Source: Flavobacteriales bacterium (lineage in GTDB: Bacteria; Bacteroidota; Bacteroidia; Flavobacteriales_D; Sanyastnellaceae). Taken from it: a stretch of DNA of 64,000 nt. The notes under the pieces were generated by a model, which ran no database searches, was not told the DNA's origin, and was given only the letters and a program-made list of their open reading frames with translations. Positions 20,599 to 29,860 of the stretch are shown one piece after another. The position numbers were made by a program, and so were the translations under genes. Numbering within the stretch: position 1 is the stretch's first letter; every line of letters starts with the position of its first letter. The stretch is from NCBI GenBank assembly GCA_015665315.1, contig JADFAK010000101.1:32433-96432 (forward strand), read 5' to 3'.

Positions 20599-21973
20599 CG
20601 GCCTCGCTGTTAAGCATGGTGAAATTGCGTGCTTGCTGCTCATTTTCGAAAGGAAGAATCCAATCTTTGTGCTCCCACGAGTCTTGGATTGCGCCAAGGT
20701 CAACCTTTGGATCTACAAACAAGCGCGAGCCCGAGCCATTGAGCGTGACCCATACGTTGGCCCTGATTTCAGAGTTGACCACACCTTGTTCTTCGTAATG
20801 ATTTCGTAGATAGGCCGCATACTGAAGCAAAAGATCAGGCTGCGTACTCATCATTTTTTCTTGATTGGGCGTGAGGTGGCAACCGTTTCGTACTTCGAGA
20901 TGGCCAGTCAGGGCTGGATCATGCACATAAAATGTAGCTTTCCCGGCTTTTTCCATGAGCATGACTCTCCATGAAAATCTATAGCCTTCTTCGGCCCAAA
21001 AGAGCTTGTCAGGATACAGTAGATAACGAAACGGAAAGACAAATTGAAAAGCGAAAAATGCCGTGAGGAATAGCAAAGAAGCACTGTTTCTTGCTTGGGT
21101 AATTTCGGTTCTTGGTTGAAACCCCATGGTGGAGCTTGCCCAATCAACAAGAGCTCTATGCCACCGAACTGGAAAAAAGACCAATGTCGAAGCCATCATC
21201 ACTAGAGGGAAAATTCCAATTGGAAACAAGATCCCGGTAAATATGTGAAATCCCGCAACGGCTAGGTATGCGGGCAGAACGGTTCGTTTCTTCCAAAGTA
21301 AGAATGGAATGGATAGATCGAAAATAGCACCACCCCAACTCATAATAAAGGCCGTAGACTTATAAGTCAGGAGTGTTCCGATTATTGGTAAATCTGCATG
21401 TTGGGGGAGCCATGTAATGAGAGGCTGAGCGTGAAGCAGCCAGTCTGGATTGATTTTAGCGACTCCGGCAAAGAAATAGACCAGGCCTATCATAAGCTTA
21501 ACTCCGTCCAGCTGCCATCTCGAAATTTCTGTCCAGCCTTTTACAAATCCGAATCGCACATCAAGTGAAAAACTCCTGTTCGCAGGCAATACAACCAACA
21601 CCAAAGCCATACACGAAATGAAGTAGTAGTGATTAAGGTAATTGGCCCTATCAAGCAATTCGATATATGTGAAGGCAAGGAAAAATAGACATATAGCCCA
21701 TCGGTAAAAAAGTCCGACCGATATCAAAATTGCTGAAACTCCTGCCAAGGCAAACAAGAAGTACACACCCCAGTCCGCAGGATAAGGAATCCATTCAAAT
21801 CCGAAATACGCAAAATGAAAATCGGGTTGAATATAGAGTTCGTCAATCCAACCGTAGGCGACAAATCGCAATACGCCAAACAGCATCATTAGCCCAAAGA
21901 TCGCCCTGAAAATTGCCAGAGGCGCGATATCCGTGGTCTTGTTGAGATATGTTCGGCCTATTGTACTAGTCAC
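20591..21973 (-). CDS. vitamin-K-dependent gamma-carboxylase (GGCX)/HTTM-domain integral membrane protein
   Basis: LLDRANYLNHYYF...ANRSFSLD, YFFAGVAKINPDW, IGIFPLVMMASTLVFFP, YRFSWRVMLMEK, VWVTLNGSGSRLFVDPKVDL all align by eye with remembered human GGCX segments. Confidence 0.9.
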   Translation of the reverse strand: MTSTIGRTYLNKTTDIAPLAIFRAIFGLMMLFGVLRFVAYGWIDELYIQPDFHFAYFGFEWIPYPADWGVYFLFALAGVSAILISVGLFYRWAICLFFLAFTYIELLDRANYLNHYYFISCMALVLVVLPANRSFSLDVRFGFVKGWTEISRWQLDGVKLMIGLVYFFAGVAKINPDWLLHAQPLITWLPQHADLPIIGTLLTYKSTAFIMSWGGAIFDLSIPFLLWKKRTVLPAYLAVAGFHIFTGILFPIGIFPLVMMASTLVFFPVRWHRALVDWASSTMGFQPRTEITQARNSASLLFLTAFFAFQFVFPFRYLLYPDKLFWAEEGYRFSWRVMLMEKAGKATFYVHDPALTGHLEVRNGCHLTPNQEKMMSTQPDLLLQYAAYLRNHYEEQGVVNSEIRANVWVTLNGSGSRLFVDPKVDLGAIQDSWEHKDWILPFENEQQARNFTMLNSEADD

Positions 21974-23117
21974 CGTCGTTGTCTTGGTAGGTGATGAGAA
22001 TTCCTAGGGCCGACATCATGTCGACTTTCCACAATACGTTGAGCTGCTGCATGTTGGCGTACAAGTCAAAAGCTTCAACTTGCTGAATATCTACGTATTC
22101 TGACATGGGAGTTGTAATCGCAGCAATACCGGATTTGACAGACAAAATACGGTCGACAATTTCGGTGCTCAATTGTTCCCCATTGTACTGGGCATCAAGA
22201 GAGGCAAGGTAGGAGTCTAGTCCTTTGTAGTCATCTCCATCGTAACCTTGGCCGAGGAAGAGATTTTCAAAAGCAACAACGCTCTCCATCAGGTAATCTT
22301 GTGAATTGGATTGGCCAAAATAGGCTTCGACACGGTCGGGTAGAGGAGTCTGACTAAATGTAAGTGCTCCCACTGGTATTCCGACTTTTTGAGTCCGCGT
22401 ATGTGTTTCGTAGCTCTTGTTAAAAGCATTCAAAAATAGGCCTAAGGAACTTCCTAAATCAGTTCCTGTATTGCTCGTGAAATCATCTTGAAAACTCAAT
22501 CCTGACTGTGTCCACATGTCATAGACTTCGTGCGCTTGACTTGCGAGAGTACTCGTAAGTAAGGTCAGGAATTCTTGTCGGTCTGGAGATTCGTCCGTGG
22601 TAGTGAATTCATTCAGCAACTCTTGATCGGTGAACGACAGTGGCCCATGCAGTAAATAGTCGATTGCTGGCAGACCACGAGCAGCAAAGTTGGACACCGA
22701 TTCGATTTCGAAATCAGATGTACTGATCTTTGATTGAATCAATGCTGTATCTGTTGGATAAACGTTGGTTGTAGCTTGGAGTGCCAAATCTTCCGCAGGT
22801 CCAAAATCGAACATCGCTATATTTTGCCAAGCCAGACTTACAGCATGAAGCCTAGACCTACATTCGGATAACTTGTCCAAGTCGGGAGCAACAACGAAGG
22901 ACTGGCAGCATTGATTTAAACTATCCGTGTATTGCTTATAGTCCAGATAAGCCGGTAGAATAGAGTGCTCCACCAATCCCGTCAAATATGCTTGTCTGTC
23001 AAAAACATTGCAATCAACAGCATCGGTTTTTTTCTTGCAACCAACCGCTAGGCCAATGGCAAGAATGAAGGCGAATAGAAATAGTGATTTATGCCGCTTG
23101 GGACAAAGAGTAATCAT
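21966..23117 (-). CDS. imelysin-like lipoprotein (peptidase M75/iron-regulated protein A family)
   Basis: Start MITLCPKRHKSLFLFAFILAIGLAVGCKKK (lipobox); AWQNIAMFDFGPAEDLAL, GLPAIDYLLHGP; overlap of 8 nt with the GGCX-like gene. Confidence 0.85.
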   Translation of the reverse strand: MITLCPKRHKSLFLFAFILAIGLAVGCKKKTDAVDCNVFDRQAYLTGLVEHSILPAYLDYKQYTDSLNQCCQSFVVAPDLDKLSECRSRLHAVSLAWQNIAMFDFGPAEDLALQATTNVYPTDTALIQSKISTSDFEIESVSNFAARGLPAIDYLLHGPLSFTDQELLNEFTTTDESPDRQEFLTLLTSTLASQAHEVYDMWTQSGLSFQDDFTSNTGTDLGSSLGLFLNAFNKSYETHTRTQKVGIPVGALTFSQTPLPDRVEAYFGQSNSQDYLMESVVAFENLFLGQGYDGDDYKGLDSYLASLDAQYNGEQLSTEIVDRILSVKSGIAAITTPMSEYVDIQQVEAFDLYANMQQLNVLWKVDMMSALGILITYQDNDGD

Positions 23118-23127
23118 ATGTCTAGAA

Positions 23128-24348
23128 TTAAAGGGAGTCGGCGACTGAACCAAGTCCAAATTGGGCGGCCAGTTCATCTTTGACCAGATTGAGATCGGCC
23201 GACGTAACGGCATAGAAGTCCGTTCCAATCGTATTAAGCCATTCGTCAATCACACTTACAGTTAGGCCATCCAATTGTCCAAAACGCAGAGCGTCGATAA
23301 AGGCCCAAGCTTCACTTAGCTGGTGGTTTCTCAGCGCATGGTCTGAAAGATTATCCAATGTCCCATTCAGATAATGAATAGCAGTGGCCGCAGAAACGAG
23401 CGAGAAATCTTGTTGAATGCGCTCAATTTGAGAATCTCTAGTGATGTAGTCTTTGGCAGCAATAGCTGCTCGACCGGTTCGAAAGGCTAGAGATAGGTTG
23501 TCGGCCAACTCTAAAAGATCGTTTCTACCAAGGGCATATTTTCCCCAAAAATGATCTGTCCCATCGGTCGGGAAATTGATTCCATCGGTCAAATATCCAT
23601 AGGCTTCATCCCAATGATGCTCCATGGCTGTGTAATACTTGCCATTTTCAGGATCAGTGGCAGCATCATTGTCAACGTTGATTTCGTTGTCAGATAAATA
23701 CCACATTGTGCACTGATTATAGAACACGGCACCCATCAAGCCTTTCTCAACCATTTCCGCCAGGTCCCATCCTTGGGCATTCATTAGGTATGCTTTGTCT
23801 GGGTTGGTAGTACTTTGAACCACCCCTGCGACTCCTGGTCCGCCAGAGAACTCTTGATCAATTGTTGTTTCGCTTATAGCATCGAGTTGATCGAATAAAT
23901 CTTCGAAATAGGCCTGCCATGTCGGATCTGCACTCCCGCCGGAAGCTGCTGTTTTTCCTTTTAAATTCTTGGTGCTTTCATTCAGACCGAGTCCTTCTGC
24001 GTCTGCCCATATGAAACCTTCGTTGGCATACATGTTCCTGAGCGTTTGCGCGTCAACTGATACTCCTGGGGTATTTGCACTTTCGATGTAATCGATTAGT
24101 TCAATCAACATGTGCTGACGTTGTGTTTGCCCTGAAAATGACACTGTGCTATTGCCGGCTTCATCTTCGAAAGAGTACGTGGTAGGGATAGTTAAACCGT
24201 TTTCCGGGTAGGTACAACTTCCATCATCCTTCTTGGCCTTTTCATCGAAATTCAACGCGTTTGAATCTGTGCATCCTTCACGATTGCATGAAGTGGCGAG
24301 AATTATTGTTGCGAAAAGTAAAAATGCAGTGTGAGAAAAGAATTTCAT
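23128..24348 (-). CDS. DUF4856 domain-containing lipoprotein
   Basis: CTDSNALNFDEKAKKDDGSCTYPENGLTIPTTYSFED...SFSGQTQRQHMLIELIDYIES; lipobox ATSCNREG. Confidence 0.85.
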   Translation of the reverse strand: MKFFSHTAFLLFATIILATSCNREGCTDSNALNFDEKAKKDDGSCTYPENGLTIPTTYSFEDEAGNSTVSFSGQTQRQHMLIELIDYIESANTPGVSVDAQTLRNMYANEGFIWADAEGLGLNESTKNLKGKTAASGGSADPTWQAYFEDLFDQLDAISETTIDQEFSGGPGVAGVVQSTTNPDKAYLMNAQGWDLAEMVEKGLMGAVFYNQCTMWYLSDNEINVDNDAATDPENGKYYTAMEHHWDEAYGYLTDGINFPTDGTDHFWGKYALGRNDLLELADNLSLAFRTGRAAIAAKDYITRDSQIERIQQDFSLVSAATAIHYLNGTLDNLSDHALRNHQLSEAWAFIDALRFGQLDGLTVSVIDEWLNTIGTDFYAVTSADLNLVKDELAAQFGLGSVADSL

Positions 24349-24372
24349 GATTTAATGCTTTGTTTGAGCCGA

Positions 24373-24380
24373 CAAAGCTA
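24373..24380 (-). promoter_or_regulatory. TAGCTTTG -7-type box upstream of the DUF4856/imelysin/GGCX/TonB operon
   Basis: CAAAGCTA on + = TAGCTTTG on -; ATTG about 20 nt upstream. Confidence 0.5.
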
Positions 24381-24417
24381 TACTAGTGGTTGTCTGAGGA
24401 CAATACCTTATTAGCGG

Positions 24418-24438
24418 TATTTAGATTGAATCTAAATA
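24418..24438. promoter_or_regulatory. perfect 21-bp palindrome TATTTAGATTGAATCTAAATA (candidate operator)
   Basis: 10-1-10 inverted repeat centred at 24428, upstream of the putative operon promoter. Confidence 0.7.
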
Positions 24439-24454
24439 AAAGCCAAGGGTGATT

Positions 24455-25990
24455 TTAGGAGCGTTTGAACACGAGAAGGGCACCAATGGCAATAAGTAGG
24501 AGGAAGAATCCTAGTACCCATAATCTGTATTGCTCGAATACGAATTTGATCAGAATCCAGATGTTAGATTTCTTTTCAGGAATAAGTATTGAGTCTGTGT
24601 TAAATTCCTCACTTAAATGAAGAGCAGCGAAATGCGGACGGTTCAGAGCGAATTCGCGCATATCTCGAACAGACTCTTGCCAAGTGATATAGTCTGTAGG
24701 ATACCCCCATCTCAGCACTTGGTTTTCAATTTCTGGCGACACGAGTAGGGAGATCGAATCGATTTTATGCGTCACAGCTTCTGTGTTGAGGCAGACCTCT
24801 TGTAATTCTCTGTAACGCTGAATGTAATCATGCCTGAATTGAGCATTTGCGCGTAGCGCTGACCATAACCTTGAAACTATTTTGCCTTTCTTTTCAATGT
24901 GCGCGTACATATTTTGATCTTCAACCTGAAAAGTGGCGTCTAAATCGATGAGAGCCAATTTGAGTGGCCCATCACCAATTCGATAAAACTGCACATTGTT
25001 GTTGCCAGCCCAATCCAAATTTCTAAAAAATGTTTCGAAAATCATGTAGTCTATGAAATTCTCCAAGTCCAAGTATTGAGCGATTGAATCCAGGAAATTA
25101 GCACTGTTTGGTTGTTGTTTGGCAATAAAACCCTGCAAGGCGATGAGTGTTGAGTCCTGAAACTTATCATCCATAACTATACTTTTCGGACTCACCTGAT
25201 GAAAATCGGAGTAGAAATTCTCGGATGGGCGAGGCCGCAAATGCATTAAGCCCCAATAGACACCATTGATGTAACAAGCGACGGGTTGAAATTCGATAGG
25301 GGCAAGTGAAGAGCAGTCGACCAAGGAATGCACCACCATGTCGGCTATAACATTTCCCGTGTGGCTGCTAAACGGGGAACGCATCAATAAATAGGGAAGC
25401 GGCTGGTCGTGACCGAAAAAGGGATAATCCAATCCACTCGGGTTCATATCCAATCGCTCACAAAGTCGAAGGGATTTCTGTGGTGAAGATCGTGCCAAGA
25501 GGCCATGTGTTCGCAGACCACAATTTGATTGAAATACGAGTCGGCCCTTTTCATAGTAAGAAATTGAAACAGGTCTTTCCCATTTTGACCCGCGTTGTTG
25601 GTAATTACCAGAATAAACGGAGTGTTTTTGGTTCCAAGTGGCCCCGGGGATTAGGATTCCGTCTTGCTGGTCAAAAAGATTAGTTTCATCTGTGAACAAT
25701 GACAGGACGGGAATACTAGGAGCTTCGGCCTTTTCGAGAACCAGATAATGGCGTGTCGAATGTGAATCGGAAAAGAGTTTACCCGAACGCACCATAGTAG
25801 GAGCGTGCCAGACAAATCTCACAGGGTCCAAACCTTGAACCGAATCGGTTGGGGTGGTGGGGATGTAGGCAATTTCTGTATTGACTATCTGCTCAGCCCA
25901 AGTTGCATCCTTTGGTGGCTCATAGAGTGATTGTCCAAAACCGCACTGAAAGCAGAGAACAAGAGAAAAGATGGTTAGAGAACGTTTCAA
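24455..25990 (-). CDS. CotH kinase family protein with C-terminal transmembrane helix
   Basis: PVLSLFTDETNLFDQQDGILIPG, GNYQQRGSKWERPVSISYYE, GLRTHGLLARSSPQKSLRL, NVQFYRIGDGPLKLALIDLDATF; C-terminal WVLGFFLLLIAIGALLVF. Confidence 0.85.
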   Translation of the reverse strand: MKRSLTIFSLVLCFQCGFGQSLYEPPKDATWAEQIVNTEIAYIPTTPTDSVQGLDPVRFVWHAPTMVRSGKLFSDSHSTRHYLVLEKAEAPSIPVLSLFTDETNLFDQQDGILIPGATWNQKHSVYSGNYQQRGSKWERPVSISYYEKGRLVFQSNCGLRTHGLLARSSPQKSLRLCERLDMNPSGLDYPFFGHDQPLPYLLMRSPFSSHTGNVIADMVVHSLVDCSSLAPIEFQPVACYINGVYWGLMHLRPRPSENFYSDFHQVSPKSIVMDDKFQDSTLIALQGFIAKQQPNSANFLDSIAQYLDLENFIDYMIFETFFRNLDWAGNNNVQFYRIGDGPLKLALIDLDATFQVEDQNMYAHIEKKGKIVSRLWSALRANAQFRHDYIQRYRELQEVCLNTEAVTHKIDSISLLVSPEIENQVLRWGYPTDYITWQESVRDMREFALNRPHFAALHLSEEFNTDSILIPEKKSNIWILIKFVFEQYRLWVLGFFLLLIAIGALLVFKRS

Positions 25991-27075
25991 TTAGCGTCCA
26001 ATTCTTCGAGAATAGCTTGCATATTCTCAGTGAAAACTGTTTGAAGCTCTCCGCCCTCGTCGTAGATTAGATACACGTCGAGATTTAAATCGGGATTCGC
26101 ATAGAGGAAGTTGATTGTTTCCTCAACTCCCATTACCATGAATGCCGTCGCAAATGCATCGGCCGTTCCACAATCATTGGCCATCACCGTAGCGCTTAAA
26201 AGAGAATGTGAAACGGGATATCCCGAGCGCGGATCAATTGTGTGTGAATAGCGAATGCCGTTCTCCTCGTAGAATTTTCGGTAGCTTCCCGATGTGGCGA
26301 TTGCCCTGTCTTCAACTTGAACAACGGCCTGAAACTCCCTGTCGCCATCTGTTGGCTTATCGATTGCAATTCGCCAAATTTCGTCCTTCGCATTGCGACC
26401 GCGACAAAGAACTTCACCACCAATTTCTACCATAAAGTTATCGATCCCCCGATCGCGTAGAAAGTCACCCACGATATCAACCGAATAGCCCTGGGCAATA
26501 GCATTGAAGTCGAGTCTCACTTTTGGATTGCCTTTGTAGATCTGAGTTTGCTTGTAAAAATAACCGTCAAATTCCTCGATCATATCGATCGATGTGTCCT
26601 CAAAACCCACGCATTGCAGCAAGGAATCAACTTTTTCTTGAGACATGGCTTGTCTGTTGGTCAGCCCAAATCCCCAAGCTTCAACAAGTGGATAAACGGT
26701 TGGGTCAAAAGCTCCATTGGTTGTTCGCCATAGATCGCGGCTGAAATCAAATAGTACGCTGAAATACTTCGTAGAATCGACAAAAACGAAAATGCTATCT
26801 CGTCGGTTTACACCATTAATCTTATTGATAACGGAATGGGGCACCCAAAGCGAAATGTCCTGATCAAATTCGTTCAGGATACTATCAACTTGGAATTTGT
26901 AGTCGGTGCTATCATCAACATAAGAAATAGAGTAGGTAGTTCCTTGCGCCTCACCCGAAATCGTCTTCAAGCGCGATGATTGTTCGGTAGTAGTCTTCGA
27001 GGGTGTCTTATCGCTGTCACAAGCATAGAGCAGGAAAAGAACGAGTACAAGAAGAAAAAAGCGCGAGTTATTCAT
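25987..27075 (-). CDS. apbE: FAD:protein FMN transferase, lipoprotein
   Basis: GEAQGTTYSISY, DFNAIAQGYSVDIV, MVEIGGEVLCRG, YSHTIDPRSGYPV, ADAFATAFMVMG. Confidence 0.96.
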   Translation of the reverse strand: MNNSRFFLLVLVLFLLYACDSDKTPSKTTTEQSSRLKTISGEAQGTTYSISYVDDSTDYKFQVDSILNEFDQDISLWVPHSVINKINGVNRRDSIFVFVDSTKYFSVLFDFSRDLWRTTNGAFDPTVYPLVEAWGFGLTNRQAMSQEKVDSLLQCVGFEDTSIDMIEEFDGYFYKQTQIYKGNPKVRLDFNAIAQGYSVDIVGDFLRDRGIDNFMVEIGGEVLCRGRNAKDEIWRIAIDKPTDGDREFQAVVQVEDRAIATSGSYRKFYEENGIRYSHTIDPRSGYPVSHSLLSATVMANDCGTADAFATAFMVMGVEETINFLYANPDLNLDVYLIYDEGGELQTVFTENMQAILEELDAN

Positions 27076-27128
27076 ATCCCTTCAATTGAGGTTGCTAAGA
27101 TAAAAGGAAATCGTTTTGATTAATAAGA

Positions 27129-27147
27129 TCAGCGACAAGCGCAAATG
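27129..27147 (+). repeat. dispersed 19-mer TCAGCGACAAGCGCAAATG, copy 2
   Basis: Identical to 15616-15634; intergenic between nqrF and apbE. Confidence 0.8.
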
Positions 27148-27150
27148 AAA

Positions 27151-27173
27151 AGGCCTTCTTTGTGGGAAGGCCT
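27151..27173 (-). terminator. hairpin after nqrF
   Basis: AGGCCTTC...GAAGGCCT stem; TTTT follows on the minus strand. Confidence 0.7.
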
Positions 27174-27192
27174 CTCGCAATGTATTAGTGGT

Positions 27193-28488
27193 CTAGCCAC
27201 CAAAGTCGTCAAAACTTACGTTTTCAGGAGGAACTCCCCAGTCGTCGCACATTTTGAGAACTGCTTGGTTCATCATTGGCGGTCCGCAGAAATAGTATTC
27301 TATATCTTCCGGAGCCTCGTGCTTCGCAAGTTGGTTATCAATAACTGCTTGGTGAACAAATCCTAGGAATCCATCTCCTTCTGGATCGTCCATATCTTTC
27401 TTAATTGTCCAATTGTCTTCAGGAGCTGGCTCTGAAAGAACTACGTAAAATTTAAAGTTCGGAAACTCCTTTTCAATAGCTTTGAAGTCATCAAGGTAGA
27501 ATAACTCACGCTTCGAACGGCCACCGTACCAGTAAGTCACCTTACGTCCGGTCTTCACCGTGTGAAAGAGGTGAAATAGGTGAGATCTCATTGGAGCCAT
27601 ACCAGCACCACCGCCGATATAGATCATTTCTGAGCCCGTATCTTTGATAAAGAATTCTCCGTACGGTCCTGAGATAGTTACTTTGTCTCCTACTTTACAT
27701 CCAAAAACGAAAGAAGAACAGATACCAGGATTTACTTGCATCCAAGCATTTCGCGCTCTGTCCCAAGGTGGAGTAGCAACACGGATGTTGAGCATTACGA
27801 TGTTTCCTTCGGCTGGGTGATTGGCCATTGAATAAGCACGTACAATAGGCTCATCGTTAACCATTTTCAAATCCCATAGTCCAAACTTATCCCATTCTGC
27901 TCGGAATGTTTCTGGATCTTTGTGATGATCAGGGTGAGCAGTGATGTCAATATCTTTAAAGTCGACCGTAATGGTAGGCACGTCAACTTGGATATATCCC
28001 CCAGCTTCAAATTCAAGTTCTTCACCTTCCGGCAGTTGAACAACGAACTCCTTGATGAAGGATGCTACATTGTAATTTGACTTAACGGTGCAATCCCATT
28101 TCTTGATTCCGAATACTTCTTCAGGAATGGCAATGTTCATGTCTTCCTTTACCTTCACTTGACAGCCCAATCTCCAGTTGGCGGCGATCTCTTTTCTCGA
28201 GAAATGAGGTTCCTCTGTTGGAAGAATGCTACCACCACCTTCGTGGACTTGACATGTGCATTGAACACATGTTCCACCGCCACCACAGGCTGAAGGCAAA
28301 AAGATTCCTTGATTACCCAATGTAGTCAATAGGGTAGAGCCACCGTCTACTTCGATGGTCTTGTCGTTGTTGATCGTGATTTTGATTTTCCCCGAAGGTG
28401 ATAATTTGGCTTTGGCAAATAACAATAGACTTACCAATACCAACGTAACGACGAGAAAAAATACGATGCTGAGAATTATAGTATCCAT
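27193..28488 (-). CDS. nqrF: Na+-translocating NADH:quinone reductase subunit F
   Basis: 2Fe-2S motif [20 protein letters not shown] binding [28 protein letters not shown]. Confidence 0.98.
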   Translation of the reverse strand: MDTIILSIVFFLVVTLVLVSLLLFAKAKLSPSGKIKITINNDKTIEVDGGSTLLTTLGNQGIFLPSACGGGGTCVQCTCQVHEGGGSILPTEEPHFSRKEIAANWRLGCQVKVKEDMNIAIPEEVFGIKKWDCTVKSNYNVASFIKEFVVQLPEGEELEFEAGGYIQVDVPTITVDFKDIDITAHPDHHKDPETFRAEWDKFGLWDLKMVNDEPIVRAYSMANHPAEGNIVMLNIRVATPPWDRARNAWMQVNPGICSSFVFGCKVGDKVTISGPYGEFFIKDTGSEMIYIGGGAGMAPMRSHLFHLFHTVKTGRKVTYWYGGRSKRELFYLDDFKAIEKEFPNFKFYVVLSEPAPEDNWTIKKDMDDPEGDGFLGFVHQAVIDNQLAKHEAPEDIEYYFCGPPMMNQAVLKMCDDWGVPPENVSFDDFGG

Positions 28489-28512
28489 AACTGTTCGGTC
28501 CCTATTATAAAA

Positions 28513-29127
28513 TTAAAAGTCAATTCCCATGAAGCTCATGAATGCTATCCCCATGAGTCCGGTAATTATGAATGTAATGCCTAGTCCGCGCAAAGGAGCC
28601 GGAACATGCGAATAACGAATCTTTTCACGGATTGCGGCAATAGCTACAATTGCCAGCCACCAGCCGATTCCACTACCGACGGCAAAAGTTGTTGCTTCAC
28701 CGATACCGTCGTATTGTCTTTGCTGCATAAAAAGTGCGCCACCCAAGATTGAGCAGTTCACAGCAATCAGCGGCAAGAAGATACCCAGAGCACCGTAAAG
28801 TGCTGGAGCGAATCGCTCAACAATCATTTCAACCAATTGGACAATGGAGGCAATGACCGCGATGAACATGATAAAGCTCAAAAAGCTCAAGTCCATCGAA
28901 GCATAATCCTCACTAATCCAAGTAAGAGCTCCTTCCTTCAAAACATAGTTTTCAAGCAAATAGTTCAAAGGAATGGTGATGAGCAAAACGAAGATTACCG
29001 CAAGTCCAAGACCATTTGCCGTCTTTACCGTTTTCGATACTGCCAAGTATGAACACATACCCAGGAAGTAAGCGAAAATCATGTTTTCGATAAAGATTCC
29101 TTTTAGAAGTATATTGATGTATTCCAT
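28513..29127 (-). CDS. nqrE: Na+-translocating NADH:quinone reductase subunit E
   Basis: [37 protein letters not shown]. Confidence 0.97.
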   Translation of the reverse strand: MEYINILLKGIFIENMIFAYFLGMCSYLAVSKTVKTANGLGLAVIFVLLITIPLNYLLENYVLKEGALTWISEDYASMDLSFLSFIMFIAVIASIVQLVEMIVERFAPALYGALGIFLPLIAVNCSILGGALFMQQRQYDGIGEATTFAVGSGIGWWLAIVAIAAIREKIRYSHVPAPLRGLGITFIITGLMGIAFMSFMGIDF

Positions 29128-29158
29128 TTCTAAATATTTTAATCAGTCAACAAATAGA

Positions 29159-29851
29159 CTAGTGCTCCTCAATTAGCGCTTTGTTTCTAGAACGCTGAAT
29201 CCAAATAATCACTCCCACAACAATAAGAGCCATTGGAGGCAATATCATGAGGTTGTTGTTCATGTAACCCATTTCATAGAAAGCCTCTGGAAACAATTGG
29301 AATTTTCCAATACCCAAACCTTCAAGGTTGATCGTTCCAGAACCGAAGATCTCACGAACGATAGCAACCGCAAGGAGGATCCATGCATAACCGATTCCAT
29401 TACCGATGGCATCCATCATTGATGGACCAGGCTTATTTGCCAAAGCAAATGCCTCTAGTCGTCCCATGATAATGCAATTGGTGATGATCAAGCCGACAAA
29501 TACTGAAAGCTTTTCAGAAATGTCAGGTGCATAGGCTTTGAGAACCTCATTCACGATGATTACCAAAGAGGCAACAATGACCAATTGAACGATAATTCGA
29601 ATTCGGTCTGGAATAACTTTTCTCAGCAAGGAAACGATGACATTCGCACCAATAAGTACAAAAAGTACCGATAGAGACATCATGATCGCCTGTTGGATCT
29701 GAACTGTAATTGCTAGCGCCGAACAAATACCAAGTACCTGAATAGTAATCGGGTTGTTGTCGCTCAATGGGTCAGTCACAAGTCGCTTGTTCTTTTTAGA
29801 AAAGAGCGATTCTTTTTTGACTGCCTGAAGTTCTTGTGTTTCTGTACTCAT
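29159..29851 (-). CDS. nqrD: Na+-translocating NADH:quinone reductase subunit D
   Basis: LSDNNPITIQVLGICSALAITVQIQQA; IITNCIIMGRLEAFALANKPGPSMMDAIGNGIGY. Confidence 0.97.
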   Translation of the reverse strand: MSTETQELQAVKKESLFSKKNKRLVTDPLSDNNPITIQVLGICSALAITVQIQQAIMMSLSVLFVLIGANVIVSLLRKVIPDRIRIIVQLVIVASLVIIVNEVLKAYAPDISEKLSVFVGLIITNCIIMGRLEAFALANKPGPSMMDAIGNGIGYAWILLAVAIVREIFGSGTINLEGLGIGKFQLFPEAFYEMGYMNNNLMILPPMALIVVGVIIWIQRSRNKALIEEH

Positions 29852-29860
29852 ATCTCCAGG

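Noticed and set aside
20599-20703. N-terminal extension of the listed TonB receptor ORF
   Set aside because: A canonical signal peptide begins at MIRFWLTCLGLSFATMLC (20598); the upstream part is inside the GGCX-like gene.
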